Assembly: GCA_002633005.1 (NCBI GenBank)
Contig: NMRA01000001.1
Location: 1,151,755 to 1,215,754 of the forward strand
Length of the DNA stretch: 64,000 bases
Reading direction: 5' to 3'
DNA from: Phoronis australis
Taxonomy: Eukaryota > Phoronida > Phoronidae
Under the pieces are notes generated by a model. That model saw only the letters and a list, made by a program, of their open reading frames with translations. It was not told the DNA's origin and searched no databases. How positions within the stretch are numbered: the stretch's first letter is position 1; every line of letters begins with the position of its first letter. Made by a program: the position numbers and the translations under genes. This document shows, one piece after another, positions 12,149-23,780 of the stretch.

Positions 12149-13189
12149 TCAGGCAGCTATTACTCGATCGTGCATCGTTGCACATTTCAATACATTTAAC
12201 GTCGTTACGTTTGTTAATTGCGTAGTTATAATACGCAAAAGTTTTCTAAACTCCTTGGCAAATGTCTTCGTTGAGCACGCATAAACAATTGGGTTCAGCG
12301 CCGAGTTTAAACAGACTAGTTGAAAAAGAAAATATCTGACGGAGTAAACCCACCAAGGGACCTCATCTTTCATAGGAACATACGAAGCAAGAATAGCTGG
12401 TAGATTGCACACAAGAAATAATGCAACGACACGGAGCATAAATTGTGTAACTTTAAAACCATTATCTCGAACTGTGTCCACAAATCCATCCGGAGTCACG
12501 ATCGCGGGATTTTTTTGCTTCCAACACGCAATAAGGGCAACTACAGAATAAAGGGAGATTATAAGAATGATTGGAACGTGTGACCCAAATATAAACAAAA
12601 TATAGTCGATGGCTGTTTGATACAGTCCATTAATTACACACCTAGTACCTGGGTTGTATCTTTCTCTGGAAGCTGTTGATGCCATCCACGTTACGGAAAG
12701 TACTTGGTAAAGACAAGCCACCATTGTCATTGACAAACATTTCCGACGAGTCATAATAACGACATGGCGCAGCGGAAAGGCGACAAAGATGAAGCGGTCG
12801 ATGGCAATTGCCACAAGAATCATATAACCAGCTCCTATAGGAAATGCCTTCATGCAAAGTGAAGAGACACACATCGCAAAGCTCGTCAGTGCACCAATGG
12901 GCAGACTTCTCCAGAAAAGCGGAATGACAAATTTTTGTAAAATATCGATGGGAACACCAATTAACGCTGTTGTTATGTCCAGAGTAGCCAGCGTAACAAT
13001 GAATACGTTGCTCGGCTCCTGACGAATTTCCACGCTGATTATGTATGACCCAATCACTAACAAGTTTCCGAAAACAGCAGCAAGTATCACCAGAAATGAA
13101 AACGTCATGTGTAAAGCTAGGACGCTGTCAGGGATGTTTTCTCGAATGTACCATGGCGCTTGCTGCTCCGAAATGTTCGTGAAATTCAT
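12149..13189 (-). CDS. Rhodopsin-like (class A) GPCR, intronless, paralogue 1
   Basis: This is a single-exon seven-helix receptor of 346 residues. Visible marks are GNLLVIGSY in TM1, LATLD in TM2 (the sodium-site Asp), AIDRFIFVAFPLRH at the end of TM3 (DRF instead of DRY), CNLP in TM6 where CWxP is usual, and NSALNPIVYA in TM7 followed by an FAKEFRKLL helix 8. The N-terminus has the N-glycosylation sites NFT and NIS; a Cys before TM3 and one in loop 2 (GTRC) could form the usual disulfide. The TM4 Trp is also missing. The frame is open to an upstream ATG at 13249. I chose 13189 because MNFTNISEQQAPWYIRENIP aligns with the start of the paralogue at 18615-19616. The ligand is unknown; it should sit in the plasma membrane. 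Confidence 0.88.
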   Translation of the reverse strand: MNFTNISEQQAPWYIRENIPDSVLALHMTFSFLVILAAVFGNLLVIGSYIISVEIRQEPSNVFIVTLATLDITTALIGVPIDILQKFVIPLFWRSLPIGALTSFAMCVSSLCMKAFPIGAGYMILVAIAIDRFIFVAFPLRHVVIMTRRKCLSMTMVACLYQVLSVTWMASTASRERYNPGTRCVINGLYQTAIDYILFIFGSHVPIILIISLYSVVALIACWKQKNPAIVTPDGFVDTVRDNGFKVTQFMLRVVALFLVCNLPAILASYVPMKDEVPWWVYSVRYFLFQLVCLNSALNPIVYACSTKTFAKEFRKLLRIITTQLTNVTTLNVLKCATMHDRVIAA

Positions 13190-13599
13190 AATCGCCCGTT
13201 CACGGATAGGCAAAGAACTGGCAATACGCTTGTTTTCGAACGATTTCACAAACTTTTTGCGATGTCTGTCTTGCAGAAGAGACTCGTATAAGAGCTGTTT
13301 ACCACTTTTTACTTGATGATCATCTTAAATGCTTGCGTACTTCCCATTTAGTATACTCGGGTGACTACGTTCATTGACAACTTGCGTCAACGACGCTCTG
13401 CGTACAGCAATAAAAGGAGTGAGTTGGCAAAAAATAGGTCGTTATAGGGGATATTTTATAGTTCTTGCAGCCAGAATAAGCCGATGTTTCCACCGAAGTG
13501 GTAACTTTTTGCGCCCCTGACTAGGTAGCCATTGGTTTTTGAAGAATGTCTATTGTACAGGTTTTCAAGGCTGTACTTCATTACGACTATCAAGCGGAC

Positions 13600-13820
13600 A
13601 CGTCATCTATTCATGCGCTCAACCCATTTGGCGAAGTGGGCAAAAAGGTCTGCCCCACAGAAACAAAAAATCGGAGAAAACGAGACAAAAGTCCATTACA
13701 GAGGCGCGAATGTACAATTTATAGGTCTGAACGTGGTACTCCGTTTTTTAGTCTCCCGTTTTTTGTTAGTAAAAGGTCCGCGTTATCAAAAATTCGAGCC
13801 CCCCTGGGTGCGGGCATGCT
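13600..13820 (+). mobile_element. Short dispersed element, GCGCGCACCCAG-end family, copy 2
   Basis: It shares CCCATTTGGCGAAGTG, GCAAAAAGGTC, CGAGACAAAAGTCCATTA, a GTTTTTTAG-type block and the end CCCCTGGGTGCGGGCATGC with the copy at 53262-53533. Several open frames across it are chance products of the repeat. The left terminus is degraded. Confidence 0.65.
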
Positions 13821-14432
13821 ATTTGTAATGTATGTACAATAGAGGCATCTTAATACTTATACTGATGTTTATGGTCTGTATGATGATCTTAACAGCAACT
13901 GCATTGCCCACAAGTGCATGCTTAGGCTTCATGTACGAGCGCGTAATTTCATACAACCCCCATGGACGGCGGAGATACGGAAAATTCCCGTTAAAGCAGT
14001 CCTTAAATGGATGCCGTGTCTGATTTATTTCGGGTGGATATGTCTACCGGTACTGGAGTCGTATTATAAGACGTCAAAAATTTTAAAAATTGGCCAACTT
14101 TCATCTAAGGGTCACCATAGACCCTATTCACGCCGACAGGAGGCGCATTCCAAAACGAGGCTCGCTACGATACCTCTGTTAGCTTATCGGCGTATAGTTC
14201 TGTGTTTCAGTTCCGCGAACGGCTAGAAAAAATACGGACACGCAACTGTCTGCTTCACAATATCTAAAGACGTTGAGATTTGAAACCGTTGGGTCAAATT
14301 ATGTCCGTATAAAATTTATAAATGTTTTCGAAAAGTTAGATCATCAGTATTTTGTCGCATGTCGGTCTGTTGTTAAGCATCATAACGACCGGAGAATGGG
14401 CCAGCCATGCTGTGTTTTCATGACTACGGATT

Positions 14433-14733
14433 TAGGGGGGTGGGGCATGGCCCCCCCCCCCTAAAATTTATCAGATCCCATTTTTGAGTTCGGGTGCGAA
14501 TTGCTGACTAGCACATGTGCGCAACCAGCGGCGGGTCTTGGGGGGTGAATAAACACAACGCATAGGCGCTGAATGAACCCCGTACCGTTTTTTTTAGTCA
14601 ACAGGTCCGCAAACCCAAGAATTCAAGACCCCTGCATACCCAGAGTTTAGGATGGGCGCGCGCATCTGCCGAAATGCTGCTTATTCCTGTACCCTGCCTG
14701 GGCCCCTAACTGAAAAACCTGGATCCGCCCCTG
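14433..14733. mobile_element. Short hAT-like element with 9 bp flanking duplication
   Basis: The direct repeat CTACGGATT flanks the segment (14424-14432 and 14734-14742), as an 8-9 bp target duplication would. The right end CCTGGATCCGCCCCTG is the inverse of the CAGGGGCGGATCCAGG type of terminus. The left end begins TAGGGGGGTGGGG and keeps little of the terminus. G- and C-runs follow. A piece of another repeat family (14575-14668) is nested inside. Confidence 0.5.
14575..14668 (+). mobile_element. GCGCGCACCCAG-end family, copy 3 (fragment)
   Basis: CCGTTTTTTTTAGTCAACAGGTCCGC, read as blocks, then AAGAATTCAAGACCCC and GGATGGGCGCGCGCATC match the right part of the family copy at 53262-53533. 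Only this third of the element is present. Confidence 0.5.
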
Positions 14734-16266
14734 CTACGGATTGAAACATAATTTTTCTTTCCAAAAAGGACAGGGCCCTCAATCCCTCAAATTTGGTGCC
14801 CAATATCGGCCCTATTCCCCTCTCAAACATCTTTAAATATCACGCGAAATTCCCCCCACGAGGCATAAAAATTCCCCTAGTGAAAATCTCTCTGAGTTCA
14901 CACTTCAGGTGACAATTTTTAAGAGCACAAAAGGCTACTTTAAATTGAGGCAGAGCCTATGAGAGCTTGCAACAGGCCGGGTTTGCTATTGAAGGGTGAT
15001 CGGGAGGTAGATTGTTCCCGCCCTCACTCGGCGAAAAAATCGCCACACAGTAGGCACTGGCACCGTTCCCCTCGGATGAATCGAGGCTCCTCAGTGCAGA
15101 AACATGATAACTATGATTGCATTGTCCAGTTAACTGAAATTGAGTTCTAAAACGATGTTATGTTTTGGACGAACGAATTAGGTGTATTAATTTTAAAATT
15201 CAACTTGGTCCAGATTGATATTTGAAATCTAACACATGAAATAGACGTAAGAATTATGGTCAAATAATTTTAATTTCAATTACGAGCCTGTTTTTTAATT
15301 TAATAAAAATATATTACTGAAATAACATCAATTATTCTTTCAGACCAATGACAAATCAACTGTTAGTCCCAGTGAGTGCATAGGATCAGGCTATGCTTGA
15401 TGTTAATATTCTTGATCAACAAATTAAACCAGATGTGACTAATTGCACATGACAGACTCCACTGTCGAATATGTCTTCAACTCGTCAACAATACGAGTAG
15501 ATGACCTGGTCCGCGTAGAAAGTATTTTGATAGACTATTTACAAGAAAAAACGTAACCCTGCATTCAGCATAGTAATCCATAACACGATCGCCGAAATTT
15601 GGTCATATTTACTTTTCATGTTTCGAACCTAGTTTTCCGAAAAAAAATAAACCCTTTCGTCAGACAACTCTTTGGCGCCTTAACTTGTTCTCTAATGTAA
15701 TTTTCTACGTCTCTGTGGTTAATTGTCGACACATCATTAACATTTAATATCCAGGTTGGACTCGAAAGACCGGCTATTTAACTCACGCAATGTGTACTTT
15801 CGCTTTGTTTATCGCAGTGAGCCTCGCTTTGGATCTTAATGGCCGCCGCGTGAATAGGGTCTATTGGAAGAAAAAATCTCTCAGTATTTTATCCTTTGGT
15901 TGGGAGCATACAACTGGTTATGTAAAATTATCCGTGTTTGGGACAATTTGAGATTAGTTTGTTTTAGCGGTGAGAGGTCTAATTTCCCAATTAATTTCTA
16001 TAACTACGTGAGTTTGGGCCAAAAAATGTAATACCGTGGATTTCCAACAAAACGTACATTGCCAGAATACACGATCGCTTTTTTCGGGACCAAAAACCTC
16101 TGGTGATGTTTAGAAAAAATTGCCCCAAAATGACTGTTTAACGCATAATGATAATACATGTATATATCTGGTTTCATCAACAGGGCAGCGAAGTCAACTT
16201 ACTGAAAATCGGCCGGGCACTTTTTCAGAAATCTCTTGCAAAAGAATACAGCCTCCCGTTCAGTAA

Positions 16267-16376
16267 CGCTAGGACCTCGCTAAAAAGCAAGACTTCGCGA
16301 GATTACGTGAGATATTGCCGTGTATTTCAAATGAGAACATGTGACTTTGACTAGGTTTTAGCTAGGTCCTAGCGTA
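16267..16376. mobile_element. Approximately 110 bp MITE with CGCTAGGACC inverted ends, copy 1
   Basis: The ends CGCTAGGACCTCGCTAAAA and TTTTAGCTAGGTCCTAGCG are inverted repeats of 19 bp with one mismatch. The middle (GCAAGACTTCGC, TACGTGAGATATTG) recurs at 60205-60320 in the same orientation. It is too short to code; a trailing extra TAGGTCCTAGCG follows the right end. Confidence 0.75.
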
Positions 16377-16399
16377 GGTCCTAGCGTCTACTGAACACA

Positions 16400-18614
16400 C
16401 GTCAGGTTCTGGTCCTCGCCTCACAGTTTAAAGAAAAGGAAGAACTCCAACTGATTTCAGTTGAAGAACCTTGAGTTAATTCAGTAGTTGGCATCACGTG
16501 ACACTCGAAGTATAGAAAAAGACAATTCCGAGCCTTTAGAACTGACATCGATTTATTTAAAACAAATATGCCAACTAAAAATATCTCATCACCACATCAA
16601 AAATCGGACCCATAGGCCTACTACCATTTTCGTCTTTGTAACTGCTCTAGCGTTCCCACTGTAGTGACACGACGACGCTTACAATGACTTGTTCAAGTGA
16701 ATTCTGTCTAAAACCTAGTTTAGGAACTGTCTTCCGCCCTGGCAACATCAATTCTAGCTTCGCCACTGAGCACTGCGCGTTGCCGCACTGTGTGCCGTGG
16801 TAGTCGTTTTTACTTTGTTGGATGGTGACGTATCATGGCATAATTTGGATCCACAGATTGGAACAGAATTGCATGCACATGACATTTCAAATATTTCGCA
16901 GGTCTTAGATTTTTTTCTGATTTAGGTAACGCAGTTCTTACAACATTATGTGTTTGGTGATCCGACAACGAAAAACAAGCAATCTGTGACGGAAATGAAG
17001 CAAACAAAGCTCTGAAGTGTGAATTAGTCCTGCGAATTTCTGAAGTGTTTTTGACTGATGAGTGTCTTGGACTGTTTTTATAGCAACGGAAAAAGTCTTC
17101 CCATGGTTCGGAAGCGTTCGTGACCAACTTAATTTGTGAGGCTAATGGTTTGGATTTTGAACTTCGGTCAGCTAAATAGAAGAAAATGAAGGAAATGTGG
17201 TTTTAAGCAAAAACTCACAGAAGATAATCCAAATAGTAGACAGTTCTAAAGTTTTATTACAAACAAATTAAAAAATCACATTTCCAATAAATAACGACAA
17301 AGGTGATTGAAGATACATTATAGTTCAATAAGGGATTCCGTACTTGCGCCTCCTTGAAAGTGTGCCAATGCCGCGCTCATCAACAACGAGCCGTTTGGTA
17401 TCATTTTTAATTACATGTTCTAATTCTGGGAAGGTAGGTTTTTCAGTTTTTGTTCAAAGCGTTTGCTTTCAACAAGTGTATAACGTTCAATATACATACA
17501 GGCACTTCAGGGCTATGTCCTAGTAATCCGTGCGCGCCGATTTCAAGGCGCGGTGCAAGTTAATTTGCCATTTTCTGTTGGGAAGGACCGGAGAACACTC
17601 GAATATATATAGGTGAAAATGGAATAATTATGTTACTGGAACTTACAGGGTGTAGTCCGTCACCGTGACCGTATCGCATGTGTGGGACCAGACCGTGAGG
17701 TGTCTCTGGAGTCGTTTGTCAAGTGTAGTCACCGGAGGAGACCAACCCTTTATATCAGTCAGCCTGAGCCCGTCGCCGGAAAGTCCCGTCCTTTTAAAGT
17801 AAGTTTCAGAGAAAGAATTATTCCATCGCCACTTTTTGAACTAAAACTGGATGACTCACAACATTCATTCATGTAACTCAGTATATATTGCGTGCCCTTT
17901 TCTACAATCACCGTTGTTAGTTTTGCAAAATTCGATGGCTCTCGTATGGGTGTGCAAGAGATAACCGTTTGACGAATGTATAAAGTCGCGTATTTGTAAA
18001 ATACACTCTCCATGATAGCAAGTAGCAGCATATGTTAATAAAAACAACATCGAATTTAAAAGGGTTTTATGATTTCGGTGTCACCCGTGCTGAAACACTA
18101 CCAGACCAACAATGACAACCTGTGGTGGGCCAGTTGTCAATGGAGACTGGGCTTGCACCAACTTTTGTAGAGCCTCACGAATTTTATGCTCCTTTCTTGT
18201 TTCTGCTTGGTCTGTCACGATTACAGCAAAGTCAAGTTTCACGATATCACCACATGGAATATTATGGAACTGATATTAAGAGTAAAAATAATAATTCGAT
18301 TTTCGTTTTTAATCAGATGAACCGGACAAAATGTAACTCCTTTAAGCATAGACTTATGCAAGCCAAGATCTCACACAAATTAATGGAGCTGATCCTACAC
18401 AGAAATTTGTCCCGGCGTTCCTAGACCAAGTTTCTCTTTCCGTAACACACCATCAGCTATCAATGGCCTCGACCAACAAGCGTCTTAATTTGTTTCACCA
18501 GCCATTATCAAGTGAGATCAATTTAAAGTTGCGTGTGTACTTTCTCTTCTTTGGCAGGCCTAGGAATGATTACAGCGGTTAGTCAATTGTCGCAATATTG
18601 TCTGGTTTGCTGCG
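16400..18614. other. Intergenic between the two GPCR genes
   Basis: Only short unsupported open frames occur. A minus-strand frame at 16810-17127 has ordinary composition, but I find no splice partner or domain. Confidence 0.4.
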
Positions 18615-19616
18615 TTAATTGCTGCGCAAACTTAAAAGCCTTTTAAACTCAGTGTAAAATGTTTTTTTGTAGCAAGCATAAACAACCGGGTTCAAAGCGG
18701 AGTTCAAAAAGTTCAATTCCGTGAAGGAGTGTATTATAGAATGAATCCACCAGGGGTCGCTGTCGACGCTCAACGGTACCAGAAGAGTTACCATTGACGG
18801 GATGTTACAAAAAAGAAACAAGACAACAATTCGGAATATAAAGAATGTGACTTTATATTCCTGTCTCGGAGTTTGCTCGATATTCGAAGCCGGTGTTACA
18901 GTTTTACAATTTTTCCGATAAGCAATGAATGCAACCGTTGAATGCAAAAAAATCATGAGGGACAACGGCAGAAACGCTTTTAAAATCACACCAATGCGGC
19001 CTACTAAATTTCCTCCAATTGAGTAGAGTTCGTTGAAATAACACCTGTTTTCTGTGGGGTTGTACATGTGCCTGTACTTATAAACACCGTGTGTCGTGAA
19101 CACGGCTATAATTACTTGGTAAAGAAACGCCGCCATAACCATCAGCAAGCATTTCTTACGATTCATAATGACCACGTATCGCAACGGAAAAACGATGAAG
19201 ATGAAACGCTCCACGGCAATGGCAACGAGAAGACTGTAGCCAAATCCTGTTAAAAACGAGTGAAAGTAAAGCGCCGACACACATGTTTCAAAACATGTCA
19301 GAATTTGAATGGGTAACTGTCTCCACAAAAGCGGGATGAAAAACTTTTGCAACATATGAATTGGGATTCCCAGAAGCCCTTTTGTTAGATCCGTGACGGC
19401 AAGAGCGATAATGAAAACGTTACTGGTCTCCTCTTGCAAGACGTTGCTGGTGACGTAAGCTACAATCACCAAGAAGTTTCCAAATGCTGCTGCAACAATG
19501 ATGGCAATTTCAATCAGCAAGTGAACTACTACAGCGCCAAGCGGAATCACCTCCTTTGCGTACCAAGGCACTTGCTGAACTGACTCGTTCGTCACGTTGA
19601 TAGCATTCATGACCAC
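18615..19616 (-). CDS. Rhodopsin-like (class A) GPCR, intronless, paralogue 2
   Basis: This is a single-exon receptor of 333 residues on the same strand as the receptor at 12149-13189 and clearly its paralogue. Both share the N-terminal pattern N(F/V)TN then QQxPWYxxExIP, NVFIxxLAxxD in TM2, RKKCL or RRKCL before TM4, and NSALNPxVYAC in TM7. Here TM3 ends AVERFIFIVFPLRY, so the DRY box is ERF. TM6 carries CNIP in place of CWxP. The TM5 Tyr of the usual position appears as His (IFLHSTVAF). A loop-2 Cys (NRCYFNELY) is present. Helix 8 (FYTEFKRLL) ends the protein with a very short tail. ATG at 19616 was used; an ATG two codons later is equally possible. The ligand cannot be read from sequence. 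Confidence 0.88.
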   Translation of the reverse strand: MVMNAINVTNESVQQVPWYAKEVIPLGAVVVHLLIEIAIIVAAAFGNFLVIVAYVTSNVLQEETSNVFIIALAVTDLTKGLLGIPIHMLQKFFIPLLWRQLPIQILTCFETCVSALYFHSFLTGFGYSLLVAIAVERFIFIVFPLRYVVIMNRKKCLLMVMAAFLYQVIIAVFTTHGVYKYRHMYNPTENRCYFNELYSIGGNLVGRIGVILKAFLPLSLMIFLHSTVAFIAYRKNCKTVTPASNIEQTPRQEYKVTFFIFRIVVLFLFCNIPSMVTLLVPLSVDSDPWWIHSIIHSFTELNFLNSALNPVVYACYKKTFYTEFKRLLSLRSN

Positions 19617-20109
19617 GTCCCAGAGTCTAATTGTTTAACAACACCACACGATATGAAATTTCTCGCCTGACTGTATTTCTTGTAAATCGCTGTATTTTTA
19701 TATGGTATGATAGATCATGTACTTCAAAGATGCAATAGGTATAATTATTAATATTGCCGTAGGCCTTTAGTCAGCACAAGTCATTTTTCATTAGTTAATG
19801 GAGCTGTACTGCTGTTAATTTCTTAATGCACAAAATACTTCTGGCCCACAAACGTATTTGGACAAAAATAAAACATTAAGTATTTGCTTTGTTGTTGTTG
19901 TTGTTTCTTTTATCAGCGGCTAACACGTCTTTTGCTAGATATAAATTTCAGTTCAATTCAGGGTCGTGGGAAGTGGGGGGCCCAAAAAAATTGCAAGCGC
20001 CGGGATTAAACCGTAGCAACCGACATAGACGTGGAACCGGTGACAGTTGAGAAATGAAAGGCTGCAAATACGGATAAGAGAGAAAGTTCAAGAGAACATT
20101 TCAAGTGAC

Positions 20110-20850
20110 GACTCAGTATCATTGCATGGTTTACCCTTTGAGGGCCCTGGGCAGGACATTGTTTTTAAGGTCTTCGTTTTTGCAGTATACATGTAGGTCG
20201 TCTGAACGCACTTGAAAACGTGCACTTTATATTCTTACATGTATTTCGAAATATTTAGAAAATTCGTAAAGCGAAGCTGTTGCGGAGTATATTAATTCAG
20301 TGGATTTTTAAATTCAGTAAGACAATTTTACAAATGCAAAACCATACTTTTTAGAGGCCCTTCTCTAGCAAGGGATAACGGAGACAATTGTCCCTCAAAA
20401 TTTTCGTTTTTTCTCTCAATTGTATATCACGTGAGAAAAATTGATGGCCTGGCTGACAGATAACATCAATTGCTGAGCATTGCCTGATTTTTGAAAATAT
20501 CGATCTTTTCATATATGTAGGGGCCCATTCCCTGAAAGGGGTCATTGATGACATTCAGGTGGTCACCCTTTTCGTGTTTTTATTGACAAATTCTTAAGGG
20601 GCTGCTGACGAAAGGAGGGCCCGATGTTAGAATTGATTACCTCTATTTTTCAGTTTTTCGTGAAATCGTATAACGAGCTTTCATGTTGAGGAAGGTCACT
20701 ACTTGCAGAGTAACACGACGATGGATTGAACTGCCATTTTTCTCAAGCTTAATGATGTTTATCGTTTCATCTTAGGCGTCCCATTTCAGATAGGTCCCTA
20801 TCTCGGGGCGGTTCGAGGGAATTGTCCCTTTGTCCCTCTATACATGTAAA
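20110..20850 (-). repeat. 0.7 kb dispersed repeat, copy A
   Basis: This stretch is a diverged reverse complement of 26785-27480. Matching blocks include GTCCCTTTGTCCCTCTATACATGTA at the right end (read as adjacent blocks), GTCATTGATGACATTCA, TTTTTATTGACAAATTCTTA, GGGATAACGGAGA and AAGGTCTTCG. No protein is visible, and the edges are approximate. Confidence 0.75.
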
Positions 20851-21639
20851 TTCGACACTGCCAAGTATTCACGAGGGGAACTTGAGATTCTAAATTCATC
20901 AAAAAACACCAAAAAATGTGCACAGCACAGCAGTATCAAGACATTCGAGGGAAATAATCAAAAAATGTGGAAAATGCAAAAGAACTGACCGCATACTACA
21001 CAAACTGAGCACGTCATGGCTGACCGATGTAAACATGCAGTAGGTTCGTGCACAATCTCAGAGATCTACGGGAACTGAATTTGAACTCCAAGCGTTGAAG
21101 TGTGTACATTTTTGGGACACACTCTGTATCGTTTTCCCCAGCCACCAGAACCTGGTCTATCGTCTGTGTTTGAACAAGGTATTCTGTAACGTCCCCAAAG
21201 ACACTATACTAAGGACCTCGGGACCCCACCTTCCCAAAAAATTCCTTCAAAGAATGGACGTAATAAAATGAACTTTTCCCGAAACTGGCTCATGACCTTA
21301 AAACAGGCAAGACGCAGAACATGTTGACCGCAAGAATTAGCCTTGATAAGTTAATTCATAACGGTCTAGTGTATCATTATGACGGGAAAAAGTTGAAGTT
21401 CAAGCCGCTCACGCGCAGAGTATTCTTCAGGTGCAACCTCAAGACACACTCACGGGGGCTCAATCTGGCTACACGTTAGCGGTTAGGACACAGCCCACTC
21501 TCTGTGGTCGAGTGAAATGCGCAAGGTCTTGCGAATGAAATTCGTAAGCAAGACGTTCAAGCATATCTATTTGAACACGATATTATTATGTGTTTCGGAA
21601 ACGTGTGCGAAAACAACGCCACGTCAGTTTGTCAGGTTA

Positions 21640-23480
21640 CGCGTCGCTAAGTGCTTGTATATATAGCTCATTGCTTTATTGTAATAAGAAAGCCAAAACT
21701 TGGCAGGTACTCCGGTGGTGTCAGTGTCTCTGTAAAGCATTCAATATCAGATTATTTCAGGCGTATAAATATTCAGTTTTTACTTGGTATTGTTTTTAAA
21801 TGCGACAAAAATTTGGTAAACGTCGAGAAAGACTTTATTATGTGCTTCGTCTATTTACCCCCTGAAGGGTCTGTTTCTTATGAAAATATGTCAGAAAGAA
21901 ACGGTGTTGCATTTCTGCATGTAATGAACTGTCAAAATTAGCCAATCAACACCAAGATTGCTATTTACTCATAATGGGTGACTTAAACGCCCGAACCAGC
22001 TTTCTTGATGGCTTTATTTTGGACGACAATTCAAAATATTTAACCATGTCACGTCTGGTACGAGTCAGATACATTTCCTCTTTCAAGGAAATCTCAAGAC
22101 GACACAGTAAACAACTTTGGTATCTCCCTCATCGACATGTGATGTGCTGTCAAATTCGACGTATAATTTCCCAAGCATTGGCTTCATCTAATTCTAAGCG
22201 TAATCTTCAGGCTTTCCAACCCAAATTGAGAGCAATCTCATCTTTAAGAGTCATCAAGAAACGAATGAATTATCTCGCTGGATGGCATTTTGGAGAACCT
22301 CTTTCGCAGTACCGGAAACAGCTGATTCTTTCTTCAAAGGTCAAACCGCAGAGCATTATGGGAGACATTCGGTTGTTTTGATCAATCAGAATTTCAGAAA
22401 ACAAACAAATAAAAGAAAAAATATGTACAGGTAATAGATCGATCCAATACTTACGAAAAGTCTAATTAAGTATCAGAGAGTATGTTTCAATGGTTTTTAT
22501 GCAGATTCACGGTGTTTTAAAAACGTATTGAAAACGGATCGTATGACTTTAATGTACATAATTGTAAATGGTCGGTTTCCAAAATGATGCGTATGGTAAT
22601 TTTACATGTTTTGCTTCAGGAGGTTCCAGTTTAGTTGATTATTTACTTACATCTACTGATTTGTGTGAAATTGTAAACAATTTTAAAGTAGATGCCTGGA
22701 CGAGCCAGATCACTTGGGTATCATGTGTAGCTTTAGCGTGAAGAACCAATGATTACGTCGTGTGATGAGACACATGTGTTGCGTGTTAGTATTAAGTGGG
22801 ATAGTGCCAAAACAGTTGAATACTCGCAGGCGTTTCCAGTCGAATTACACGAGTGAGCAATGACAATAGAAGAGCACTTAATACAAAATGATGTAGACAA
22901 GGCGGTTCAGTGTATCTCAGATTTATATTTTCAGACCGCTTTGACATTTTCACATCATAAACGAGTCGTTCGCTGGAATACGTAAAGGCAAGAAACTAAG
23001 TCAACCCATGTGGTGGGATAAAGAATTAGAATCTGCCAAAAACGCTAAAAGTGAATCTTGAAGTCGATTTCGGTGTTATACATCCCCTTCAAACATGGAT
23101 GATTATAAATCGAAAAGAAAACAATTCCGTGAATTATTTAGACAAAAAGAGACAAATTATGAAGCTCAGTTACTGGAAAATATTTCCAAGAACAACCCAA
23201 AAGAGTTTTTGGAAAACGATCAAATTTAGTCATAACGCAACAACCGACGGAGGTGCGCAGCCACGTCTAAAATGGTGATTATTTTAAGAGTCTGATAAAC
23301 CAAGAAGTGCCTGTTAGCTATTCACTCATGAACACTGTCGTCGATAGGGAGACTCAGTAGTCATGACAACTGCTGTGACAAGTGTAGACCTACCCAGTAA
23401 CATACAACGTGATTTCAATGCAGACATTCCGTGTTCTGAAATTATCCAGAAAATCGATCAACTCCCATGCCGCTGGCATT
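21640..23480 (+). pseudogene. Dead APE-type LINE, endonuclease region
   Basis: Peptides in shifting frames follow an apurinic-type endonuclease of a non-LTR retrotransposon. They are GRYSGGVSVSVKHSI, then DFIMCFVYLPPEGSVSYEN (about 21830-21890), LLIMGDLNART (about 21965-21990), VNNFGISLIDM (about 22105), and near 22570-22680 NDAYGNFTCFASGGSSLVDY. GDLNART is the conserved catalytic block of this fold. Stops and frameshifts abound, and I find no reverse transcriptase downstream. A foreign-looking stretch lies at about 22170-22440. Confidence 0.75.
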
Positions 23481-23625
23481 GAGTGAAGTTACTTTTGAAA
23501 TGTTAAAACAGGCCTGTAGGAATTAGGCAAAAATTATTAGGGGTGCACAAACCATTTCGACGTGGCCAAATAACTCCCCCATCGCCATNTATTTGTACCG
23601 AATTTCCCACGTGGAGAGACACAGT

Positions 23626-23780
23626 GGCGGATTTCAGTAGGGGGCCAAGAGCCCATGACCCCCATAAAATTCTCCCAGATTCCATTTGGCAGTTCGGAGG
23701 TGCCAATTTCTGACTGGTAAAACCCTAGCTAATACTCTGCCCTGCCCCCCCAACCGAAATTCCTGGATCCGCCTCTGGAA
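23626..23780. mobile_element. Short hAT-like element with CAGTGGCGGAT ends
   Basis: The left end CAGTGGCGGATTTCAG and the right end CTGGATCCGCCTCTG are imperfect inverted repeats of the CAGNGGCGGATCYAG type. The same interior blocks (AGATTCCATTT, GTGCCAATTTCTGACT, CCTGCCC) occur in the element at 14433-14733. The length is about 155 bp. No target duplication is clear. Confidence 0.5.

Noticed and set aside
21974-22381. A 135-residue plus-strand open frame as a host gene
   Set aside because: It contains the GDLNART block of a LINE endonuclease and lies within the dead element, so it was counted as retrotransposon.
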